Source of the DNA: Antitrichia curtipendula
Lineage: Eukaryota > Streptophyta > Bryopsida > Hypnales > Leucodontaceae
Assembly (NCBI GenBank): GCA_951230915.1
Contig: OX579637.1
Location: 744,001 to 808,000 of the forward strand
Length of the DNA: 64,000 nucleotides
Reading direction: 5' to 3'
In this document: positions 29,190-44,200 of the stretch, piece by piece
Layout of the letters: each line of letters opens with the position of its first letter
How positions within the stretch are numbered: position 1 is the stretch's first letter
Position numbers and translations under genes: made by a program
The notes under the pieces: generated by a model
What the model was told of the DNA's origin: nothing
Databases searched by the model: none
What the model saw: only the letters and a program-made list of their open reading frames with translations

Positions 29190-32100
29190 ACCCAGTCACA
29201 TCAAAGGTCATAGAATTTCATTTTCAAAGTGACTTGAATAAATTTGAGTAAGTTGTAAACACGCACTAGTATTTGAATGTACAAATCTATTTAATATTTG
29301 TATAAATATTAATGCACCCACATGTGAATAAAAACAAATGTAAATTAAATCAAACCTGTACTTTGATAATCCACCCAGTCACATCAAATGTCATAGAATT
29401 TCACTTTGAAAGTGACTTGAATAAATTTGAGTAAGTTGTAAACACGCTCTAGTATTTGAATGTACAAAGTTATTGATTATTTGTATAAATATTAATGCAC
29501 CCACATGTGAATAAAAGCAAATGAAAATTAAATCAGGCCTGTACTTTATTAATCCACCCAGTCACATCAAAGGTCATAGAATTTCATTTTGAAAGTCACT
29601 TGAATAAATTTGTGTAAGTTGTAAACACGCTCTAGTATTTGAATGTACAAAATTATTTAATATTGGTGTAGAGATTAATGCAACTACAGTTAAACAAAAG
29701 CAAATGGGAATTAAACCAGACCTGTACTTTATTAATCCAACCAGTCACATCAAAGGTCATAGAATTTGATTTTGAAAGTGACTTGAATAAATTTGAGTAA
29801 GTTGTAAAGACGCTCTAGTATTTGAATGTACAAAATTATTTATTATTTGTATAAATATTAATACACCCACATGTGAATAAAAGCAAATGAAAATTAAATC
29901 AGGCCAGTATTTTATTAATCCACCCAGTCACATCAAATGGCATAGAATTTCATTTTGAAAGTCACTTGAGTAAATTTGTGAAAGTTGTAAACACGCTCTA
30001 CTATTTGAATGTACAGAATTATTTAATATTTGTGTAAAGATTAATGCAACTACACTTGAACAAAAGCAAATAGGAATTAAACCAGACCTGTACATTATTA
30101 ATCCACCCAGTCACATCAAAGGTCATAGAATTTCATTTTGAAAGTGACTTGAATAAATTTGAGTATGTTGTAAAGACGCTCTAGTATTTGAATGTACAAA
30201 ATTATTTATTATTTGTATAAATATTAATACACCCACATGTGAATAAAAGCAAATGAAAATTAAATCAGGCCTGTATTTTATTAATCCACCCTGTCACATC
30301 AAATGGCATAGAATTTCATTTTGAAAGTCACTTGAGTAAATTTGTGAAAGTTGTAAACACGCTCTACTATTTGAATGTACAGAATTATTTAACTTTTGTG
30401 TAAAGATTAATGCAACTACACTTGAACAAAAGCAAATGCGAATTAAACCAGACCTGTACTTTATTAATCCACCCTGTCACATCAAATGTCATAGAATTTC
30501 ATTTTGAAAGTCACTTGAATAAATTTGTGTAAGTTGTAAACACGCTCTAGTATTTGAATGTACAAAACTATTTATTATTTGTATAAATATTAATGCACCC
30601 ACATGTGAATAAAAGCAAATGAAAATTAAATCAGGCCTGTACTTTATTAATCCACCCAGTCACATCAAAGGTCATAGAATTTCATTTTGAAAGTCACTTG
30701 AATAAATTTGTATAAGTTGTAAACACGCTCTAGTATTTGAATGCACAAAATTATTTAATATATTTGTAAAGTTTAATGCAACTACACTTGAACAAAAGCA
30801 AATGGGAATTAAACCGGACCTGTACTTTATTAATCCACCCTGTCACATCAAATGGCATAGAATTTCATTTTGAAAGTCACTTGAGTGAATTTGTGAAAGT
30901 TGTAAACACGCTCTACTATTTGAATGTACAGAATTATTTAACTTTTGTGTAAAGATTAATGCAACTAAACTTGAACAAACGCAAATGGGAATTAAGCCAG
31001 ACCTGTACAATATTAATCCACCCAGTCACATCAAAGGTCATAGAATTTCATTTTGAAAGTCACTTGAATAAATTTGAGTATGTTGTAAAGACGCTCTAGT
31101 ATTTGAATGTGGAAAATTATTTATTATTTGTATAAATATTAATGCACCCACATGTGAATAAAAGCAAATGAAAATTAAACCAGACCTGTACTTTATTAAT
31201 CCACCCTGTCACATCAAACGTCATAGAATTTCATTTTGAAAGTCACTTGAATAAACTTGTGTAAGTTGTAAACACGCTCTAGTATTTGAATGTACAAAAT
31301 TATTTAACTTTTGTGTAAAGATTAATGCAACAACACTTGAACAAAAGTAAATGAGAATTAAACCAGACCTGTACTTTATTAATCCACCCTGTCACATCAA
31401 ATGTCATAGAATTTCATTTTGAAAGTCACTTGAATAAATTTGTGTAAGTTGTAATCACGCTCTAGTATTTGAATGCACAAAAATATTAAATTTTCGTATG
31501 AAATTTAATACACATTCACGTGAATAAAGGACAATGGGAATTAAACCGGACCTGTACTTTATTAATCCACCCAGTCACATCAAATGTCATAGAATTTCAC
31601 TTTGTAAGTGACTTGAATAAATTTGTGTAAGTTGTAAACACGCTCTAGTATTTGAATGTCCAAAATTATTTATTATTTGTATAAATATTAATGCACCCAC
31701 ATGTGAATAAAAGCATATGAAAATTAAACCAGACCTGTACTTTATTAATCCACCCTGTCACATCAAACGTCATAGAATTTCATTTTGAAAGTCACTTGAA
31801 TAAACTTGTGTAAGTTGTAAACACGCTCTAGTATTTGAATGTACAAAATTATTTAATATTTGTGTAAAGATTAATGCAACTACAGTTGAACAAAAGCAAA
31901 TGGGAATTAAACCAGACCTGTACTTTATTAATCCAACCAGTCACATCAAAGGTCATAGAATTTCATTTTGAAAGTGACTTGAATAAATTTGGGTATGTTG
32001 TAAAGATGCACTAGTATTTGAATGTACAAAATTATTTAACTTTTGTGTAAAGATTAATGCAACTTCACTTGAACAAAAGCAAATGAGAATTAAACCGGAC

Positions 32101-34151
32101 CTGTACTTTATTAATCCACCCAGTCACATCAAACGTCATAGAATTTCATTTTGAAAGTCACTTGAATAAATTTGTGTAAGTTGTAATCACGCTCTAGTAT
32201 TTGAATGAACAAAACTATTTATTATTTGTATAAATATTAATGCACCCACATGTGAATAAAAGCAAATGAAAATTAAATCAGGCCTGTACTTTATTAATCC
32301 ACCCTGTCACATCAAATGTCATAGAATTTCATTTTGAAAGTCACTTGAATAAATTTGTGTAAGTTGTAATCACGCTCTAGTATTTGAATGCACAAAAATA
32401 TTAAATTTTCGTATGAAATTTAATACACATTCACGTGAATAAAGGACAATGGGAATTAAACCGGACCTGTACTTTATTAATCCACCCAGTCACATCAAAT
32501 GTCATAGAATTTCACTTTGTAAGTGACTTGAATAAATTTGTGTAAGTTGTAAACACGCTCTAGTATTTGAATGTCCAAAATTATTTATTATTTGTATAAA
32601 TATTAATGCACCCACATGTGAATAAAAGCATATGAAAATTAAACCAGACCTGTACTTTATTAATCCACCCTGTCACATCAAACGTCATAGAATTTCATTT
32701 TGAAAGTCACTTGAATAAACTTGTGTAAGTTGTAAACACGCTCTAGTATTTGAATGTACAAAATTATTTAATATTTGTGTAAAGATTAATGCAACTACAG
32801 TTGAACAAAAGCAAATGGGAATTAAACCAGACCTGTACTTTATTAATCCAACCAGTCACATCAAAGGTCATAGAATTTCATTTTGAAAGTGACTTGAATA
32901 AATTTGGGTATGTTGTAAAGATGCACTAGTATTTGAATGTACAAAATTATTTATTATTTGTATAAATATTAATACACCCACATGTGAATAAAAGCAAATG
33001 AAAATTAAATCAGGCCTGTATTTTATTAATCCACCCTGTCACATCAAATGGCATAGAATTTCATTTTGAAAGTCACTTGAGTAAATTTGTGAAAGTTGTA
33101 AACACGCTCTACTATTTGAATGTACAGAATTATTTAACTTTTGTGTAAAGATTAATGCAACTACACTTGAACAAAAGCAAATGCGAATTAAACCAGACCT
33201 GTACTTTATTAATCCACCCTGTCACATCAAATGTCATAGAATTTCATTTTGAAAGTCACTTGAATAAATTTGTGTAAGTTGTAAACACGCTCTAGTATTT
33301 GAATGTACAAAACTATTTATTATTTGTATAAATATTAATGCACCCACATGTGAATAAAAGCAAATGAAAATTAAATCAGGCCTGTACTTTATTAATCCAC
33401 CCAGTCACATCAAAGGTCATAGAATTTCATTTTGAAAGTCACTTGAATAAATTTGAGTAAGTTGTAAACACGCTCTAGTATTTGAATGCACAAAATTATT
33501 TAATATTTGTGTAAAGATTAATGCAACTTCACTTGAACAAAAGCAAATGGGAATTAAACCGGACCTGTACTTTATTAATCCACCCAGTCACATCAAAGGT
33601 CATAGATTTTCATTTTGAAAGTCACTTGAATAAATTTGTGTAAGCTGTAAACACGCTCTAGTATTTGAATGTACAAAATTATTTATTATTTGTATAAATA
33701 TTAATGCACCCACATGTGAATAAAAGCAAATGAAAATTAAACCGGACCTGTACTTTATTAATCCACCCAGTCACATCAAAGGTCATAGATTTTCATTTTG
33801 AAAGTCACTTGAATAAATTTGTGTAAGCTGTAAACACGCTCTAGTATTTGAATGTACAAAATTATTTATTATTTGTATAAATATTAATGCACCCACATGT
33901 GAATAAAAGCAAATGAGAATTAAACCAGACCTGTACTTTATTAATCCACCCTGTCACATCAAATGTCATAGAATTTCATTTTGAAAGTCACTTGAATAAA
34001 TTTGTGTAAGCTGTAAACACGCTCTAGTATTTGAATGCACAAAATTATTTAATATTCGTATGAGATTTAATACACATTCACGTGAATAAAGGACAATGGG
34101 AATTAAACCGGACCTGTACTTTATTAATCCACCCAGTCACATCAAATGTCA
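29190..34151. repeat. Large spaced duplication, copy 1
   Basis: Bases 29,190-32,304 match 37,059-40,173 at an offset of 7,869 bp (43 x 183). Bases 33,093-34,151 match 40,230-41,288 at an offset of 7,137 bp (39 x 183). Landmarks include ATTTTCAAAGTG (29,220 and 37,089), TATTGGTGTAGAG (29,661 and 37,530), AATGTGGAAAATT and GGGTATGTTGTAAAGATGC. I noticed about four differences over the first 3.1 kb. This copy holds four extra monomers (732 bp) between the two matched parts. Confidence 0.9.
31369..32943. repeat. 5-monomer duplication nested in the large duplication
   Basis: Bases 31,369-32,028 match 32,284-32,943 at an offset of 915 bp (5 x 183). Shared markers are CACAAAAATATTAAATTTTC (a C head; TATTAAATTTT at 31,484 and 32,399), CTTTGTAAGTGAC, AATGTCCAAAATTA, AAGCATATGAAAAT and GTAAAGATGCACTAG. 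The second copy is absent from the downstream partner (37,059-41,288), which has the C head only at 39,353. The duplication therefore probably arose after the large one, or was lost from copy 2. Confidence 0.85.
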
Positions 34152-37058
34152 TTGAATTTCACTTTGAAAATGACTTGAATAAATTTGTGTAAGTTGTAAA
34201 CACGCACTAGTATTTGAATGTACAAAATTATTTAACTTTTGTGTAAAGATTAATGCAACTTCACTTGAACAAAAGCAAATGAGAATTAAACCGGACCTGT
34301 ACTTTATTAATCCACCCAGTCACATCAAATGTCATAGAATTTCATTTTGAAAGTCACTTGAATAAATTTGTGTAAGTTGTAATCACGCTCTAGTATTTGA
34401 ATGAACAAAACTATTTATTATTTGTATAAATATTAATGCACCCACATGTGAATAAAAGCAAATGAGAATTAAACCAGACCTGTACTTTATTAATCCACCC
34501 TGTCACATCAAATGTCATAGAATTTCATTTTGAAAGTCACTTGAATAAATTTGTGTAAGCTGTAAACACGCTCTAGTATTTGAATGCACAAAATTATTTA
34601 ATATTCGTATGAGATTTAATACACATTCACGTGAATAAAGGACAATGGGAATTAAACCGGACCTGTACTTTATTAATCCACCCAGTCACATCAAATGTCA
34701 TTGAATTTCACTTTGAAAATGACTTGAATAAATTTGTGTAAGTTGTAAACACGCACTAGTATTTGAATGTACAAAATTATTTAACTTTTGTGTAAAGATT
34801 AATGCAACTTCACTTGAACAAAAGCAAATGAGAATTAAACCGGACCTGTACTTTATTAATCCACCCAGTCACATCAAATGTCATAGAATTTCATTTTGAA
34901 AGTCACTTGAATAAATTTGTGTAAGTTGTAATCACGCTCTAGTATTTGAATGAACAAAACTATTTATTATTTGTATAAATATTAATGCACCCACATGTGA
35001 ATAAAAGCAAATGAAAATTAAATCAGGCCTGTACTTTATTAATCCACCCAGTCACATCAAATGGCATAGAATTTCATTTTGAAAGTCACTTGAATAAATT
35101 TGTGTAAGTTGTAAACACGCTCTAGTATTTGAATGTACAAAATTATTTGATATTTGTGTAAAGATTAATGCAACTACACTTGAACAAAAGCAAATGGGCA
35201 TTAAACCAGACCTGTACTTTATTAATCCACCCAGTCACATCAAAGGTCATAGAATTTCATTTTGAAAGTCACTTGAATAAATTTGTGTAAGTTGTAAACA
35301 CGCTCTAGTATTTAAATGCACAAAATATTTTAATATTTGTGTAAAGATTAATGCAACTACACTTGAACAAAAGCAAATGGGAATTAAGCCAGACCTGTAC
35401 ATTATTAATCCACCCAGTCACATCAAAGGTCATAGATTTTCATTTTGAAAGTCACTTGAATAAATTTGTGTAAGTTGTAATCACGCTCTAGTATTTAAAT
35501 GTACAAAATTATTTATTATTTGTATAAATATTAATGCACCCACATGTGAATAAAAGCAAATGGGAATTAAACCAGACCTGTACTTTATTAATCCACCCTG
35601 TCACATCAAATGTCATAGAATTTCATTTTGAAAGTCACTTGAATAAATTTGTGTAAGTTGTAAACACGCTCTAGTATTTGAATGTACAAAACTATTTATT
35701 ATTTGTATAAATATTAATGCACCCACATGTGAATAAAAGCAAATGAAAATTAAATCAGGCCTGTACTTTATTAATCCACCCAGTCACATCAAAGGTCATA
35801 GAATTTCATTTTGAAAGTCACTTGAATAAATTTGTATAAGTTGTAAACACGCTCTAGTATTTGAATGCACAAAATTATTTAATATTTGTGTAAAGATTAA
35901 TGCAACTACACTTGAACAAAAGCAAATGGGAATTAAACCGGACCTGTACTTTATTAATCCACCCAGTCACATCAAAGGTCATAGATTTTCATTTTGAAAG
36001 TCACTTGAATAAATTTGTGTAAGCTGTAAACACGCTCTAGTATTTGAATGTACAAAATTATTTATTATTTGTATAAATATTAATGCACCCACATGTGAAT
36101 AAAAGCAAATGAAAATTAAACCAGACCTGTACTTTATTAATCCACCCAGTCACATCAAAGGTCATAGAATTTCATTTTGAAAGTCACTTGAATAAACTTG
36201 TGTAAGCTGTAAACACGCTCTAGTATTTGAATGCACAAAATTATTTAATATTCGTATGAGATTCAATACACATTCACGTGAATAAAGGACAATGGGAATT
36301 AAACCGGACCTGTACTTTATTAATCCACCCAGTCACATCAAATGTCATTGAATTTCACTTTGAAAGTGACTTGAATAAATTTGTGTAAGTTGTAAACACG
36401 CACTAGTATTTGAATGTACAAAATTATTTAACTTTTGTGTAAAGATTAATGCAACTTCACTTGAACAAAAGCAAATGAGAATTAAACCGGACCTGTACTT
36501 TATTAATCCACCCAGTCACATCAAATGTCATAGAATTTCATTTTGAAAGTCACTTGAATAAATTTGTGTAAGTTGTAATCACGCTCTAGTATTTGAATGA
36601 ACAAAACTATTTATTATTTGTATAAATATTAATGCACCCACATGTGAATAAAAGCAAATGAAAATTAAATCAGGCCTGTACTTTATTAATCCACCCAGTC
36701 ACATCAAATGGCATAGAATTTCATTTTGAAAGTCACTTGAATAAATTTGTGTAAGTTGTAAACACGCTCTAGTATTTGAATGTACAAAATTATTTGATAT
36801 TTGTGTAAAGATTAATGCAACTACACTTGAACAAAAGCAAATGGGAATTAAACTTGACCTGTACTTTATTAATCCACCCAGTCACATCAAAGGTCATAGA
36901 ATTTCATTTTGAAAGTCACTTGAATAAATTTGTGTAAGTTGTAAACACGCTCTAGTATTTAAATGCACAAAATTTTTTAATATTTGTGTAAAGATTAATG
37001 CAACTACACTTGAACAAAAGCAAATGGGAATTAAGCCAGACCTGTACATTATTAATCC

Positions 37059-40000
37059 ACCCAGTCACATCAAAGGTCATAGAATTTCATTTTCAAAGTG
37101 ACTTGAATAAATTTGAGTAAGTTGTAAACACGCACTAGTATTTGAATGTACAAAATTATTTAATATTTGTATAAATATTAATGCACCCACATGTGAATAA
37201 AAACAAATGTAAATTAAATCAAACCTGTACTTTGATAATCCACCCAGTCACATCAAATGTCATAGAATTTCACTTTGAAAGTGACTTGAATAAATTTGAG
37301 TAAGTTGTAAACACGCTCTAGTATTTGAATGTACAAAGTTATTGATTATTTGTATAAATATTAATGCACCCACATGTGAATAAAAGCAAATGAAAATTAA
37401 ATCAGGCCTGTACTTTATTAATCCACCCAGTCACATCAAAGGTCATAGAATTTCATTTTGAAAGTCACTTGAATAAATTTGTGTAAGTTGTAAACACGCT
37501 CTAGTATTTGAATGTACAAAATTATTTAATATTGGTGTAGAGATTAATGCAACTACAGTTGAACAAAAGCAAATGGGAATTAAACCAGACCTGTACTTTA
37601 TTAATCCAACCAGTCACATCAAAGGTCATAGAATTTGATTTTGAAAGTGACTTGAATAAATTTGAGTAAGTTGTAAAGACGCTCTAGTATTTGAATGTAC
37701 AAAATTATTTATTATTTGTATAAATATTAATACACCCACATGTGAATAAAAGCAAATGAAAATTAAATCAGGCCAGTATTTTGTTAATCCACCCAGTCAC
37801 ATCAAATGGCATAGAATTTCATTTTGAAAGTCACTTGAGTAAATTTGTGAAAGTTGTAAACACGCTCTACTATTTGAATGTACAGAATTATTTAATATTT
37901 GTGTAAAGATTAATGCAACTACACTTGAACAAAAGCAAATAGGAATTAAACCAGACCTGTACATTATTAATCCACCCAGTCACATCAAAGGTCATAGAAT
38001 TTCATTTTGAAAGTGACTTGAATAAATTTGAGTATGTTGTAAAGACGCTCTAGTATTTGAATGTACAAAATTATTTATTATTTGTATAAATATTAATACA
38101 CCCACATGTGAATAAAAGCAAATGAAAATTAAATCAGGCCTGTATTTTATTAATCCACCCTGTCACATCAAATGGCATAGAATTTCATTTTGAAAGTCAC
38201 TTGAGTAAATTTGTGAAAGTTGTAAACACGCTCTACTATTTGAATGTACAGAATTATTTAACTTTTGTGTAAAGATTAATGCAACTACACTTGAACAAAA
38301 GCAAATGCGAATTAAACCAGACCTGTACTTTATTAATCCACCCTGTCACATCAAATGTCATAGAATTTCATTTTGAAAGTCACTTGAATAAATTTGTGTA
38401 AGTTGTAAACACGCTCTAGTATTTGAATGTACAAAACTATTTATTATTTGTATAAATATTAATGCACCCACATGTGAATAAAAGCAAATGAAAATTAAAT
38501 CAGGCCTGTACTTTATTAATCCACCCAGTCACATCAAAGGTCATAGAATTTCATTTTGAAAGTCACTTGAATAAATTTGTATAAGTTGTAAACACGCTCT
38601 AGTATTTGAATGCACAAAATTATTTAATATATTTGTAAAGTTTAATGCAACTACACTTGAACAAAAGCAAATGGGAATTAAACCGGACCTGTACTTTATT
38701 AATCCACCCTGTCACATCAAATGGCATAGAATTTCATTTTGAAAGTCACTTGAGTGAATTTGTGAAAGTTGTAAACACGCTCTACTATTTGAATGTACAG
38801 AATTATTTAACTTTTGTGTAAAGATTAATGCAACTAAACTTGAACAAACGCAAATGGGAATTAAGCCAGACCTGTACAATATTAATCCACCCAGTCACAT
38901 CAAAGGTCATAGAATTTCATTTTGAAAGTCACTTGAATAAATTTGAGTATGTTGTAAAGACGCTCTAGTATTTGAATGTGGAAAATTATTTATTATTTGT
39001 ATAAATATTAATGCACCCACATGTGAATAAAAGCAAATGAAAATTAAACCAGACCTGTACTTTATTAATCCACCCTGTCACATCAAACGTCATAGAATTT
39101 CATTTTGAAAGTCACTTGAATAAACTTGTATAAGTTGTAAACACGCTCTAGTATTTGAATGTACAAAATTATTTAACTTTTGTGTAAAGATTAATGCAAC
39201 AACACTTGAACAAAAGTAAATGAGAATTAAACCAGACCTGTACTTTATTAATCCACCCTGTCACATCAAATGTCATAGAATTTCATTTTGAAAGTCACTT
39301 GAATAAATTTGTGTAAGTTGTAATCACGCTCTAGTATTTGAATGCACAAAAATATTAAATTTTCGTATGAAATTTAATACACATTCACGTGAATAAAGGA
39401 CAATGGGAATTAAACCGGACCTGTACTTTATTAATCCACCCAGTCACATCAAATGTCATAGAATTTCACTTTGTAAGTGACTTGAATAAATTTGTGTAAG
39501 TTGTAAACACGCTCTAGTATTTGAATGTCCAAAATTATTTATTATTTGTATAAATATTAATGCACCCACATGTGAATAAAAGCATATGAAAATTAAACCA
39601 GACCTGTACTTTATTAATCCACCCTGTCACATCAAACGTCATAGAATTTCATTTTGAAAGTCACTTGAATAAACTTGTGTAAGTTGTAAACACGCTCTAG
39701 TATTTGAATGTACAAAATTATTTAATATTTGTGTAAAGATTAATGCAACTACAGTTGAACAAAAGCAAATGGGAATTAAACCAGACCTGTACTTTATTAA
39801 TCCAACCAGTCACATCAAAGGTCATAGAATTTCATTTTGAAAGTGACTTGAATAAATTTGGGTATGTTGTAAAGATGCACTAGTATTTGAATGTACAAAA
39901 TTATTTAACTTTTGTGTAAAGATTAATGCAACTTCACTTGAACAAAAGCAAATGAGAATTAAACCGGACCTGTACTTTATTAATCCACCCAGTCACATCA

Positions 40001-41288
40001 AACGTCATAGAATTTCATTTTGAAAGTCACTTGAATAAATTTGTGTAAGTTGTAATCACGCTCTAGTATTTGAATGAACAAAACTATTTATTATTTGTAT
40101 AAATATTAATGCACCCACATGTGAATAAAAGCAAATGAAAATTAAATCAGGCCTGTACTTTATTAATCCACCCAGTCACATCAAATGGCATAGAATTTCA
40201 TTTTGAAAGTCACTTGAATAAATTTGTGAAAGTTGTAAACACGCTCTACTATTTGAATGTACAGAATTATTTAACTTTTGTGTAAAGATTAATGCAACTA
40301 CACTTGAACAAAAGCAAATGCGAATTAAACCAGACCTGTACTTTATTAATCCACCCTGTCACATCAAATGTCATAGAATTTCATTTTGAAAGTCACTTGA
40401 ATAAATTTGTGTAAGTTGTAAACACGCTCTAGTATTTGAATGTACAAAACTATTTATTATTTGTATAAATATTAATGCACCCACATGTGAATAAAAGCAA
40501 ATGAAAATTAAATCAGGCCTGTACTTTATTAATCCACCCAGTCACATCAAAGGTCATAGAATTTCATTTTGAAAGTCACTTGAATAAATTTGAGTAAGTT
40601 GTAAACACGCTCTAGTATTTGAATGCACAAAATTATTTAATATTTGTGTAAAGATTAATGCAACTACACTTGAACAAAAGCAAATGGGAATTAAACCGGA
40701 CCTGTACTTTATTAATCCACCCAGTCACATCAAAGGTCATAGATTTTCATTTTGAAAGTCACTTGAATAAATTTGTGTAAGCTGTAAACACGCTCTAGTA
40801 TTTGAATGTACAAAATTATTTATTATTTGTATAAATATTAATGCACCCACATGTGAATAAAAGCAAATGAAAATTAAACCGGACCTGTACTTTATTAATC
40901 CACCCAGTCACATCAAAGGTCATAGATTTTCATTTTGAAAGTCACTTGAATAAATTTGTGTAAGCTGTAAACACGCTCTAGTATTTGAATGTACAAAATT
41001 ATTTATTATTTGTATAAATATTAATGCACCCACATGTGAATAAAAGCAAATGAGAATTAAACCAGACCTGTACTTTATTAATCCACCCTGTCACATCAAA
41101 TGTCATAGAATTTCATTTTGAAAGTCACTTGAATAAATTTGTGTAAGCTGTAAACACGCTCTAGTATTTGAATGCACAAAATTATTTAATATTCGTATGA
41201 GATTTAATACACATTCACGTGAATAAAGGACAATGGGAATTAAACCGGACCTGTACTTTATTAATCCACCCAGTCACATCAAATGTCA
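37059..41288. repeat. Large spaced duplication, copy 2
   Basis: This is the partner of 29,190-34,151 and is four monomers shorter. The junction lies around 40,174-40,230. It joins in register within the 183-bp unit, so no period break is visible. Private changes include TTTTGTTAATCC near 37,780 and CTTGTATAAGTTG near 39,125. It runs directly into the 10-monomer repeat that starts at 41,274. Confidence 0.9.
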
Positions 41289-44200
41289 TAGAATTTCATT
41301 TTGAAAGTCACTTGAATAAATTTGTGTAAGCTGTAAACACGCTCTAGTATTTGAATGCACAAAATTATTTAATATTCGTATGAGATTTAATACACATTCA
41401 CGTGAATAAAGGACAATGGGAATTAAACCGGACCTGTACTTTATTAATCCACCCAGTCACATCAAATGTCATTGAATTTCACTTTGAAAATGACTTGAAT
41501 AAATTTGTGTAAGTTGTAAACACGCACTAGTATTTGAATGTACAAAATTATTTAACTTTTGTGTAAACATTAATGCAACTTCACTTGAACAAAAGCAAAT
41601 GAGAATTAAACCAGACCTGTACTTTATTAATCCACCCTGTCACATCAAATGTCATAGAATTTCATTTTGAAAGTCACTTGAATAAATTTGTGTAAGTTGT
41701 AATCACGCTCTAGTATTTGAATGAACAAAACTATTTATTATTTGTATAAATATTAATGCACCCACATGTGAATAAAAGCAAATGAAAATTAAATCAGGCC
41801 TGTACTTTATTAATCCACCCAGTCACATCAAATGGCATAGAATTTCATTTTGAAAGTCACTTGAATAAATTTGTGTAAGTTGTAAACACGCTCTAGTATT
41901 TGAATGTACAAAATTATTTGATATTTGTGTAAAGATTAATGCAACTACACTTGAACAAAAGCAAATGGGCATTAAACCAGACCTGTACTTTATTAATCCA
42001 CCCAGTCAAATCAAAGGTCATAGAATTTCATTTTGAAAGTCACTTGAATAAATTTGTGTAAGTTGTAAACACGCTCTAGTATTTAAATGCACAAAATATT
42101 TTAATATTTGTGTAAAGATTAATGCAACTACACTTGAACAAAAGCAAATGGGAATTAAGCCAGACCTGTACATTATTAATCCACCCAGTCACATCAAAGG
42201 TCATAGATTTTCATTTTGAAAGTCACTTGAATAAATTTGTGTAAGTTGTAATCACGCTCTAGTATTTAAATGTACAAAATTATTTATTATTTGTATAAAT
42301 ATTAATGCACCCACATGTGAATAAAAGCAAATGGGAATTAAACCAGACCTGTACTTTATTAATCCACCCTGTCACATCAAATGTCATAGAATTTCATTTT
42401 GAAAGTCACTTGAATAAATTTGTGTAAGTTGTAAACACGCTCTACTATTTGAATGTACAAAACTATTTATTATTTGTATAAATATTAATGCACCCACATG
42501 TGAATAAAAGCAAATGAAAATTAAATCAGGCCTGTACTTTATTAATCCACCCAGTCACATCAAAGGTCATAGAATTTCATTTTGAAAGTCACTTGAATAA
42601 ATTTGTATAAGTTGTAAACACGCTCTAGTATTTGAATGCACAAAATTATTTAATATTTGTGTAAAGATTAATGCAACTACACTTGAACAAAAGCAAATGG
42701 GAATTAAACCGGACCTGTACTTTATTAATCCACCCAGTCACATCAAAGGTCATAGATTTTCATTTTGAAAGTCACTTGAATAAATTTGTGTAAGCTGTAA
42801 ACACGCTCTAGTATTTGAATGTACAAAATTATTTATTATTTGTATAAATATTAATGCACCCACATGTGAATAAAAGCAAATGAAAATTAAACCAGACCTG
42901 TACTTTATTAATCCACCCTGTCACATCAAAGGTCATAGAATTTCATTTTGAAAGTCACTTGAATAAACTTGTGTAAGTTGTAAACACGCTCTAGTATTTG
43001 AATGTACAAAATTATTTAACTTTTGTGTAAAGATTAATGCAACTACACTTGAACAAAAGCAAATGAGAATTAAAGCAGACCTGTACTTTATTAATCCACC
43101 CTGTCACATCAAATGTCATAGAATTTCATTTTGAAAGTCACTTGAATAAATTTGTGTAAGCTGTAAACACGCTCTAGTATTTGAATGCACAAAATTATTT
43201 AATATTCGTATGAGATTTAATACACATTCACGTGAATAAAGGACAATGGGAATTAAACCGGACCTGTACTTTATTAATCCACCCAGTCACATCAAATGTC
43301 ATTGAATTTCACTTTGAAAATGACTTGAATAAATTTGTGTAAGTTGTAAACACGCACTAGTATTTGAATGTACAAAATTATTTAACTTTTGTGTAAACAT
43401 TAATGCAACTTCACTTGAACAAAAGCAAATGAGAATTAAACCGGACCTGTACTTTATTAATCCACCCAGTCACATCAAATGTCATAGAATTTCATTTTGA
43501 AAGTCACTTGAATAAATTTGTGTAAGTTGTAATCACGCTCTAGTATTTGAATGAACAAAACTATTTATTATTTGTATAAATATTAATGCACCCACATGTG
43601 AATAAAAGCAAATGAAAATTAAATCAGGCCTGTACTTTATTAATCCACCCAGTCACATCAAATGGCATAGAATTTCATTTTGAAAGTCACTTGAATAAAT
43701 TTGTGTAAGTTGTAAACACGCTCTAGTATTTGAATGTACAAAATTATTTGATATTTGTGTAAAGATTAATGCAACTACACTTGAACAAAAGCAAATGGGC
43801 ATTAAACCAGACCTGTACTTTATTAATCCACCCAGTCAAATCAAAGGTCATAGAATTTCATTTTGAAAGTCACTTGAATAAATTTGTGTAAGTTGTAAAC
43901 ACGCTCTAGTATTTAAATGCACAAAATATTTTAATATTTGTGTAAAGATTAATGCAACTACACTTGAACAAAAGCAAATGGGAATTAAGCCAGACCTGTA
44001 CATTATTAATCCACCCAGTCACATCAAAGGTCATAGATTTTCATTTTGAAAGTCACTTGAATAAATTTGTGTAAGTTGTAATCACGCTCTAGTATTTAAA
44101 TGTACAAAATTATTTATTATTTGTATAAATATTAATGCACCCACATGTGAATAAAAGCAAATGGGAATTAAACCAGACCTGTACTTTATTAATCCACCCT

